15,651 nucleotides of DNA from Hepatocystis sp. ex Piliocolobus tephrosceles (Eukaryota; Apicomplexa; Aconoidasida; Haemosporida; Plasmodiidae), in NCBI GenBank assembly GCA_902459845.2, contig CABPSV020000477.1, forward strand, positions 1-15,651. The letters are read 5' to 3'. This document shows, in pieces, positions 10,001 to 15,651 of the stretch. A model generated the notes under the pieces. The model saw nothing but the letters and a program-made list of their open reading frames with translations. It was not told the DNA's origin and ran no database searches. How positions within the stretch are numbered: position 1 is the first letter of the stretch; each line of letters starts with the position of its first letter. The translations under genes and the position numbers were made by a program.

Positions 10001-10804
10001 TATGGTTACCCTTTTCACTAGCAGTTAATAAAAAAAAGGTAAAAGGAACTGGACCAAATAAAACAAAAGATAAAAATAAAGAAGAACTAAAAAAGATGCG
10101 AAAAGATTTGCAAAAAGATTTAAAAAACATAGAAAGAATAAAAATGTTATTAACACATATTTTATTATTAAAAATAAAAATACATATAATAAAAAAAAAT
10201 ATAAATGAATTAAAACAAGCTAAAAAAGAACTAAAAGTAGAATATCAAAATAAAATAGTATATAAGGAACACTTGTCTAATTTGAGAACAATATTGTACC
10301 AAAAAATAAAAAATCTGGAAAAATATATCCTTATAAAAAATGATATAAACTGTAATTTAGTTAGTGTTATAGACGACAGCACCGGTAGGCTCCTGCTCGC
10401 ATACATACGCACATATATATGTGTACACATATATATATATGTGCCCACATTTAACTGCTTCGTTTTTAATGATAAATGTACTTGTATATACAATTTTGTT
10501 TCTTATATGCGCACAGACTCTTCGATAGTGCTTCTGTTTTTTTTTATGACTCTGTTTTTTTTTATGACTCTGTTTTTTTTTTTAATTTAATTTTTTTTTT
10601 TTTTTTTTAGTTTACAAAAAAAAGGAAAATAAATGTGAAGAACTTAACAACTGTCGTACAGAAAAAATACATAAGCAAAACAGAAAACAAAACGGAAAAC
10701 AAAACGGAAGACAAAACAGAAAACTAAAAAAAGGGGGAAAAAAAAAAACACATGGACGTGGTGTTTTCGGGAAACCAGTATTGCAATACACAGATGAAGA
10801 ATAA
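4544..10804 (+). CDS. Tandem two-module polycystin/TRPP-like channel protein, 13 exons
   Basis: Proposed exons: 4544-4916, 5101-5260, 5367-5440, 5686-5907, 6092-6277, 6550-6626, 6762-6983, 7127-7337, 7501-7554, 7679-7803, 8020-8572, 8855-10384, 10611-10804 (3981 nt, 1326 aa, stop TAA). All phases agree. Polycystins are six-helix cation channels with a luminal or extracellular domain between helices 1 and 2 and a pore between helices 5 and 6. Two such modules occur in one chain: residues about 30-338 and 385-815, with predicted helices at about 33-53, 157-172, 183-198, 214-234, 255-273, 304-328 and at 394-412, 603-625, 630-650, 699-727, 733-750, 786-808. Module 2 has the luminal-domain signature IIIYENF (487-493), matching FIFYENL of human PKD2. 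After module 2 come about 450 polar residues rich in Asn and Lys, a Lys/Leu/Ile coiled coil at about 1160-1250, and a basic end. The arrangement recalls two-pore channels. Donors GTTTAA, GTTAAC, GTGAAT and GTGCGT are non-consensus. Which membrane it sits in, and whether it conducts ions, is unknown. Confidence 0.65.
5261..5685 (+). other. Introns 2 and 3 of the channel gene flanking a 74-nt exon
   Basis: Intron 2 (5261-5366) has a GTTAAC donor, a run of about 10 A and over 40 T before GAACAG. Intron 3 (5441-5685) has a GTATGT donor and ends in poly(T)-GCCACAG. The 74-nt exon between them (5367-5440) has the only phase that fits both sides and encodes a helix-3-like segment. A second open frame across 5367-5510 also looks hydrophobic but has no donor of the required phase. 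Confidence 0.5.
6278..6761 (+). other. Introns 5 and 6 of the channel gene around a 77-nt linker exon
   Basis: Intron 5 (6278-6549, donor GTAATA) contains a run of about 46 T. Exon 6 (6550-6626) encodes AKISFQNN and a short polar linker. Intron 6 (6627-6761) has donor GTGAAT and acceptor CATAG. This linker and the following charged stretch join the two channel modules. Confidence 0.55.
6984..7126 (+). other. Intron 7 of the channel gene
   Basis: Consensus donor GTAAGTG at 6984, a run of about 42 A (6993-7034), and acceptor TTTATAG ending at 7126; phase 0. It separates helix 1 of module 2 from its luminal domain. Confidence 0.75.
7338..8019 (+). other. Introns 8, 9 and 10 of the channel gene around two small exons
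   Basis: Intron 8 is 7338-7500 (GTAAGT...CTCTAG), intron 9 is 7555-7678 (GTATGT...TGCTAG) and intron 10 is 7804-8019 (GTAATG...AATTAG). Exons 9 (54 nt) and 10 (125 nt) encode the second half of the module 2 luminal domain. Intron 10 includes three copies of an AACTTATATATATAT-plus-poly(T) unit near 7927-8004. The 7555 donor was chosen over the GTATGT at 7551 because only it keeps the next exon open. Confidence 0.6.
8573..8854 (+). other. Intron 11 of the channel gene, filled by a 12-bp minisatellite
   Basis: Donor GTGCGT at 8573, acceptor AACAG ending at 8854, phase 1. The competing GTAAGA at 8577 would give a frame that stops soon after the junction. Splicing joins helix 5 (FFFLMSLIG) to INSISSIRTKLL, the pore side of module 2. 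Confidence 0.65.
8680..8848. repeat. 12-bp intronic minisatellite, about 13 units
   Basis: Units alternate between TTTACAAATTTA and TTTACACGTTTG types. The array is open on both strands because its period is a multiple of three, so those frames are not evidence for coding. Confidence 0.88.
10385..10610 (+). other. Intron 12 of the channel gene
   Basis: Donor GTAGGC at 10385, acceptor poly(T)-TTTAG ending at 10610, phase 1. It has TATATGTGTACACATATATA-like alternating sequence near 10412-10442 and three copies of a TTTTTTTATGACTCTG unit near 10534-10580. Splicing adds a 64-residue basic tail. Reading through without splicing would stop at 10588. Confidence 0.6.
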
Positions 10805-11192
10805 ATCTATTAAAAAATGTATGTAAGTCCGTACGTATGTAAGTCCGTACGTATGTATGTACCCAATGTATATAAATTTCGTGCTAAATACATATATTAT
10901 CACTTTTATTCTGTGAATGACATAAATCTATGCGTTCAATAGTATATGTATACATATATATACATATATTATATATATTTGAAATAACAGTTTTATTTGT
11001 AACAAATTTAATCAAATTTTTACAAGTATTTTTATGTTTTATGACTCACCAATATAGTCACCTTTTTTTTTTTTTTTTTTTTACGACCGATACGTGTTTT
11101 AGGTTCTTCCCGCATATAAAATATTGTTTATATACTTATTAACCATACACGACCAACTATTAAAAAAAAAAAAAAAAAAAAAAAAATATATA

Positions 11193-11235
<43 letters not shown>

Positions 11236-11477
11236 AAATAAAAACATTATGTTAAGGCATGTATTAGTTTTTTTTTTTACGATTATGTATACACAACAAC
11301 ATTTAAACATTTGCTTCTTTTTTCTAACCATACTTTTTTTTTTATTACTCACTCGTCTGCTCATTCATTTATTTACTTCTTTATTTATATACATACTCAT
11401 ATACATACCCATTATTATGTTAATGACAATTCATTACATAAAGGTAGAACACGTGAGTCAATATTTTTTTCTTTAAC

Positions 11478-11597
11478 AGTAGCAGTAGTAAATAAATAAA
11501 TATAAATAGTAGTGAGTAGTAGTAAATAGTAGTAAGTAGTATTGAGTAGTAGTGAGTAGTATTGAGTAGTAGTGAGTAGTATAGTAAATAGTAGTAG
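11478..11597. repeat. AGT-rich trinucleotide-type array
   Basis: Stretches of AGTAGT interrupted by GAGTAGTATT and AAATAGT run about 120 bases with marked strand asymmetry (almost no C). It lies between genes. Confidence 0.8.
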
Positions 11598-11652
11598 GGA
11601 AAAAAAAATAAAGCCATAAAGCAACGTGCTTTTATAAAATGCTAATTTTAAA

Positions 11653-11703
<51 letters not shown>

Positions 11704-11749
11704 GTATGGGAATGTACATATACATACATACGTAACATAATACAAATGT

Positions 11750-11795
<46 letters not shown>

Positions 11796-11960
11796 TGTAC
11801 ATGTACATACAATTTCTGGCTTAAACCTTTACTGCTACAAAGGAAAATTATATATTATGCTTGATACTTTCCCGTTTGCTAACTACTAACTGCTATTGAC
11901 ACAAATTAATTTTCAAAACCCTTTTTATTTGTAGTGGCCTTTTTTTTTACATTTACTTTA

Positions 11961-12065
11961 ACAAACTTTTTTAATAAATATTTTTAATAAACTTTTTTAA
12001 TAAACTTTTTTAATAAACTTTTTTAATCAACTTTTTTAGTAAACTTTTTTAATAAACTTTTTTTA
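11961..12065. repeat. 13-bp TTTTTTAATAAAC array
   Basis: About seven near-identical 13-bp units lie just upstream of a long poly(T) tract, roughly 150-250 bases before the start codon of the protease-like gene. No function is evident. Confidence 0.8.
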
Positions 12066-12068
12066 TAC

Positions 12069-12111
<43 letters not shown>

Positions 12112-12218
12112 CATATGGCAAACTAGCAATAAAAAAAAAAAAAAAGAACTATTGTTAAAGCTGTAAAAAGTTAAAAAAAAGAAAAAAGTTGTGAAAAGTA
12201 AAAAAAAAAAAAAAAAAA

Positions 12219-15026
12219 ATGCTTAAAATATATGTTTCCACGTTGTGGTCCCTTTTAGTTTTATCATTTTATGATTCTTTTAATTTAAAAAGAAAAATAA
12301 ATAATTATAATAATAATATAATAAGAAACATAAACAATGAGTACTATTATAATAAACCCCCTATAAATTTACTTAATATTAAAAGTAAGTTTCGAAACCA
12401 TTTTTTTGTTAATAACCATCATGTGTTAAAAAAAAAACAAGAAAAAAATAATAAAAATATATTGTTTGTGAATAGTAATAAAGATTTAAACAATCAGACA
12501 ACTAAATTAAAAATTGAGAAGATAGAAAATGATAAAGGTACTGACTTTTTATATCACAAATGTTATATAAACAATAAAGAAAAAAAGTTTATTATAGATT
12601 TATGTAGTAATAATAGTTTTATATTTAAAGAGGATGATAATGATGGTATAGATAAAATAATAAATAATCCGTTAAGTCATAACAATCAATTATATTTGAC
12701 ATATACTAATGACGATATTAAACCTTTATCAAAAGAAATTGAATTAAATAATAAAAAAATAAAAATTGATAAATTTATAAATTTAAAAAGTAGTAATAAT
12801 AAAAATTTTAATTTTTTTGTAACTCCACATGATGTATTTAGTGATAGTAGTAAAAAATCCAATGGTGAAATGAGTATTATCTCCCAATTTGATGGTATAT
12901 TAGGTTTTGACTTTTTCGAAAAATTTGACAATTTCTTATTTGATACTATAAAGATGAATATACTTTTAAATGAAAAAAATAATATGGATTTTTTTTTTTC
13001 AAATATTGACAATAAAAAAGAAGATATATATAAAATAAAATTACATAAGTATGATAAGAATTTAAAATATGTAAATGTAAAAATCGATGGTAATATATAT
13101 AAAGGTATTTTTGATACAGGTAGTTCCAAAACTGTATTGGTAAATAGTACTAAATTTTATAGTACCGAAAAAAACAACAAATCGAGTGAAAATTTAATAA
13201 CAATTGAAAATATTTTAAATGATAAAATTGTTGTGGAAAAAATACCTATAAAGGAAATTGAGACAAGTACTATGTCTGACAACTTACCCCTTAAAAAAAT
13301 TAATCTTGTTTCCGAAACAAATCAATTAATACCTATGCACTTAGACAATTTGTATAAAACGAATATGGAGTACTTAGAAAAGGATATTATTTTAATAGGT
13401 CTTGATTTTTTATTAAATAAAAGGATATTGTTTGATTTAAAAAATGGTTTGTTGTATTTTTTCAAAGTTGGCACTAGCAATGTAAATAATGCTTTAGATA
13501 TAAGTTATACTAACCATGTTGAACATACTGATAATAAACCCCCTATCGATAATAAACAAATCGAACTAAAATGTAAAGAAATATATGAACAGTTAAAAAA
13601 AAAAGAGTTAAGTTTTATGCAAATAACAAATAATTTAGAAAATAATAATATTGATATAAAAGATTGTAAAAGTACAACTGATGTAATTCAAAGATATGCC
13701 ATAATGGTCTTATATGGACCTGACCAATTACCAAAAGTTAATGACAGTGACAGTGACAATGAATATACAACTAGATATAAAGAAATTATAAACATGTATA
13801 AAAAATTAAATAATGAAAAAAAACAAAATATGTTAAACAACATGATGAATAAAATAAAATATGAACAAAATGGTAATGAAATAAAAGCATCTGATGTTAT
13901 TAATAAGTTTATAAAATACGAAATAGAAAATAAATTATATACATTACATAAATTTAAAACTGAAAATTGTAATAAAAAAAAAGAAGAAGCAGTACATAAC
14001 GAATATAATCATTTATATAATCTTTACAATTCACATCCAGAATACAGTTTTGAAATTTTAAACGATTTAAAAAATGAATTAATAAATAGAAAAATTAATA
14101 TTACAAATTTAAAAAATGAAAAAGATATTTTAAAAAAAGTAGCGGAATTACGTGTTTACAATTATATTGACCCTGATAGTATTAGTACATCCATGACAAA
14201 AGATAACAGAGGTAATAATAGTAATACTAATAGAAAAAGAAAAAATATTATAATACGAAGATATTCCAATGATAATAATGGCATGCATACACAAATTATA
14301 ATTAGAGGAGATGGAATTGATATGGGTGGACAACCTTATAATAATCTTAGTACTAACAATAGTGATAATGAACAAAACATTACAGAAAGATCTGGTGATG
14401 ATGGCTACTCTTCATATGAAAATCTGAGCAATGTAGATGATATTTTTCCAAATTCGCTGTTTTCAAACATATTTAAAAATTTTTTTAGTGATCATACAGG
14501 AAGAGGCGGCAGCAGTGGTTGGGTCGAACGAACTGGAAAAACAAAAGATAATAGCACCGAACAAAGAGATGAAGAAGAATCAATTGAGAAGGATAGTGAT
14601 AGTGATGATGAGGAAGGTGGTTTAGATTTTTTTTCAGAGTTAAATAATCTGTTCGGATTAGGAAATATAGGAAGTAGTAGTGATTTTTTTCGAAAAAGAA
14701 AAAAAAAAAAAAGTGTCATAGGTTTTAAAAAAACTGAAAAACCTATCGAAAAACAAAACGAAAATAGTAATGACAATTTGGAAGAGGCAATGAAAGAAGA
14801 AAAAGATGTAAACATAATTTATTTATTAGAAAAGGTAAAAAAACTTAACGATAATAACTTAAAAAACTTTATATTGCAATCATTAAAAAATCAAAATATA
14901 CGAAAAATCTTAATTGATGCTCTTAAAAACGGATATAACAATACATACGATTCTTGTAAGAAGCAGAATGATAACAAAAGCATGTACTTGTTGCAAATGT
15001 TGAAACAAAGCGGTGTGTTATCATAG
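12219..15026 (+). CDS. Secretory-route retropepsin-like protein with two tandem aspartic-protease halves, possibly apicoplast-targeted
   Basis: Single exon, 935 aa; the ATG follows a poly(A) leader. Residues 1-20 (MLKIYVSTLWSLLVLSFYDS) look like a signal peptide. The next ~80 residues are basic and Asn-rich with few acids, as in apicoplast transit peptides (inference). Two related halves follow. Half 1 (about 112-250) has KKFIIDLCSNNSF, with D127 in the catalytic position but LCS in place of TGS, then GILGFDFF (226-233). Half 2 (about 285-415) has KGIFDTGSSKTVL, with D299 in an intact DTGSS, then ILIGLDFL (391-398). The spacing from Asp to the closing hydrophobic-Gly motif is about 102 and 95 residues, which fits the clan AA fold. 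The remaining ~500 residues contain helical segments, an acidic stretch (780-800), a basic KRKKKK (826-831) and a helical C-terminus. It is not Ddi1 (no ubiquitin-like domain seen) nor an ordinary plasmepsin. Whether it is an active protease is open. Confidence 0.65.
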   Translation: MLKIYVSTLWSLLVLSFYDSFNLKRKINNYNNNIIRNINNEYYYNKPPINLLNIKSKFRNHFFVNNHHVLKKKQEKNNKNILFVNSNKDLNNQTTKLKIEKIENDKGTDFLYHKCYINNKEKKFIIDLCSNNSFIFKEDDNDGIDKIINNPLSHNNQLYLTYTNDDIKPLSKEIELNNKKIKIDKFINLKSSNNKNFNFFVTPHDVFSDSSKKSNGEMSIISQFDGILGFDFFEKFDNFLFDTIKMNILLNEKNNMDFFFSNIDNKKEDIYKIKLHKYDKNLKYVNVKIDGNIYKGIFDTGSSKTVLVNSTKFYSTEKNNKSSENLITIENILNDKIVVEKIPIKEIETSTMSDNLPLKKINLVSETNQLIPMHLDNLYKTNMEYLEKDIILIGLDFLLNKRILFDLKNGLLYFFKVGTSNVNNALDISYTNHVEHTDNKPPIDNKQIELKCKEIYEQLKKKELSFMQITNNLENNNIDIKDCKSTTDVIQRYAIMVLYGPDQLPKVNDSDSDNEYTTRYKEIINMYKKLNNEKKQNMLNNMMNKIKYEQNGNEIKASDVINKFIKYEIENKLYTLHKFKTENCNKKKEEAVHNEYNHLYNLYNSHPEYSFEILNDLKNELINRKINITNLKNEKDILKKVAELRVYNYIDPDSISTSMTKDNRGNNSNTNRKRKNIIIRRYSNDNNGMHTQIIIRGDGIDMGGQPYNNLSTNNSDNEQNITERSGDDGYSSYENLSNVDDIFPNSLFSNIFKNFFSDHTGRGGSSGWVERTGKTKDNSTEQRDEEESIEKDSDSDDEEGGLDFFSELNNLFGLGNIGSSSDFFRKRKKKKSVIGFKKTEKPIEKQNENSNDNLEEAMKEEKDVNIIYLLEKVKKLNDNNLKNFILQSLKNQNIRKILIDALKNGYNNTYDSCKKQNDNKSMYLLQMLKQSGVLS
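12585..13463 (+). other. Duplicated retropepsin-like region
   Basis: Residues about 123-415 of the protein. The two halves align without gaps around the active-site Asp: YINNKEKKFIIDLCSNNSF against KIDGNIYKGIFDTGSSKTV, with each Asp twelve residues into the block. Both end with a Gly-hydrophobic-Asp-Phe motif followed by an F-D pair (FLFDTIKMN and ILFDLKNGLLYF). Half 1 has lost the Thr-Gly. Confidence 0.62.
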
Positions 15027-15131
15027 TAAAAAACATGTATTGGAAATATCTATATGTATGATAAACTTATATTCTTTTTATTAAAAAAAAAGGAAAGCAG
15101 AAAAAAAAAAAAATAAAATAAAATAACTTAT

Positions 15132-15166
<35 letters not shown>

Positions 15167-15651
15167 GTACCCATTTATATCATAGATGTGTCCTTTTCGT
15201 TGTTATTAGCAAATTGTGAATGAATTCATAAACAAAATTTCTTTTATTTTGTTTCCATTTTTATGCTTATTGTTGTTTCAATTATTAAAACTTTATTGCT
15301 CTTTTTATCAGTTATTTTTATTAGCTATTTTTATTAGCTATTTTTATTAGCTATTTTATTAGCTATTTTATCAGCTATTTTTATCAGCTATTTTTATCAG
15401 CTATTTTTATCAGCTATTTTTATCAGCTATTTTTATCAGCTATTTTTATCAGCTATTTTATTGATTTTCCATTCTTTATTATTTGTTTATTAGCTCTCCA
15501 TTACTTACGTATTATTCTCTTATTAATTTATTTTTTTTATTTTTTTTACAAGTTTTGAAATTATATCACTTCGTATTATACTAAATTACATATTTCTCAC
15601 CAACCATTTGTAAAATCACAGTTGTTTGAATTACAAACATAAATATATAAA
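15027..15651. other. 3' flank with poly(T) and minisatellite
   Basis: No gene is supported on either strand to the window edge. It includes a 28-base poly(T) run (15135-15162), a 13-bp array and T-rich sequence. Much of it may be 3' UTR of the protease-like gene or flank of a gene beyond the window. Confidence 0.55.
15300..15462. repeat. 13-bp TATTTTTATCAGC array
   Basis: About 12 units of TATTTTTATTAGC or TATTTTTATCAGC, a few shortened by one T, lie downstream of the single-exon gene. Variants TTAGC and TCAGC are clustered, which suggests local duplication. Confidence 0.88.

Larger units (their letters stand above)
10805..12218. other. Long intergenic spacer, repeat-rich
   Basis: No gene is supported here. 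It contains TATGTAAGTCCGTACG repeats near 10818-10860, a poly(T) run near 11064-11082, poly(A) plus (TA)n at about 11163-11230, an AGTAGTAGTGAGT-type array (11478-11597), about 46 A (11657-11702), (TA)n (about 11755-11790), a 13-bp array (about 11961-12065) and about 40 T (12073-12111). Short hydrophobic frames such as 11249-11476 are typical of T-rich spacer. It likely holds the 3' end of the channel transcript and the promoter of the protease-like gene. Confidence 0.6.

Noticed and set aside
11249..11476. 75-codon hydrophobic plus-strand frame in the spacer
   Set aside because: It is composed of T-rich sequence with no conserved pattern and no splice partners fitting the neighbours.
12686..13129. 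147-codon minus-strand frame
   Set aside because: It lies opposite the protease-like coding sequence, whose frame has a signal peptide and recognisable motifs.
1..15651. tRNA, rRNA, CRISPR array or transposon
   Set aside because: I saw no cloverleaf-like GC-richer segments, spaced identical repeats with unique spacers, or transposase/reverse transcriptase motifs. The retropepsin-like gene has no adjacent polymerase or capsid-type gene.

Overview
The window looks like nuclear DNA of a malaria parasite (Plasmodium). It is extremely AT-rich, with long poly(A)/poly(T) and (TA)n tracts and simple repeats. The genes contain many introns that end in poly(T)-AG, and the proteins are rich in Asn and Lys with low-complexity inserts. 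I cannot name the species. All three genes I can support are on the + strand. Exon boundaries were worked out by hand from GT/AG sites, reading phase and protein similarity recalled from memory; no search or alignment program was run.

Layout. (1) About 54-3905: a five-exon gene whose product follows, block by block, the order of conserved segments of the replication factor CDC45, with an N-terminal 14-unit octapeptide repeat. Its 5' end may lie outside the window. (2) 3906-4543: spacer with two minisatellites. (3) 4544-10804: a 13-exon gene for a predicted 1326-residue membrane protein. It reads as two consecutive polycystin/TRPP-like six-helix channel modules in one chain (12 predicted helices), followed by a long Asn/Lys-rich tail with a coiled coil and a basic C-terminus. 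(4) 10805-12218: long repeat-rich spacer. (5) 12219-15026: a single-exon gene for a 935-residue protein. It has a signal peptide, a basic/Asn-rich leader that could be a plastid (apicoplast) transit peptide, and two tandem retropepsin-like halves. Only the second half keeps the catalytic Asp-Thr-Gly-Ser motif. (6) 15027-15651: 3' flank with a 13-bp minisatellite.

The three genes do not form an obvious pathway: one is nuclear DNA replication, one a cation-channel-like membrane protein, and one a secretory-route aspartic protease-like protein. The most interesting items are the tandem two-module polycystin, the strongly diverged CDC45, and the asymmetric duplicated retropepsin-like protein. Both spliced models give total coding lengths divisible by three and end in a stop codon, which supports the reconstructions. 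Individual non-consensus donors remain uncertain.
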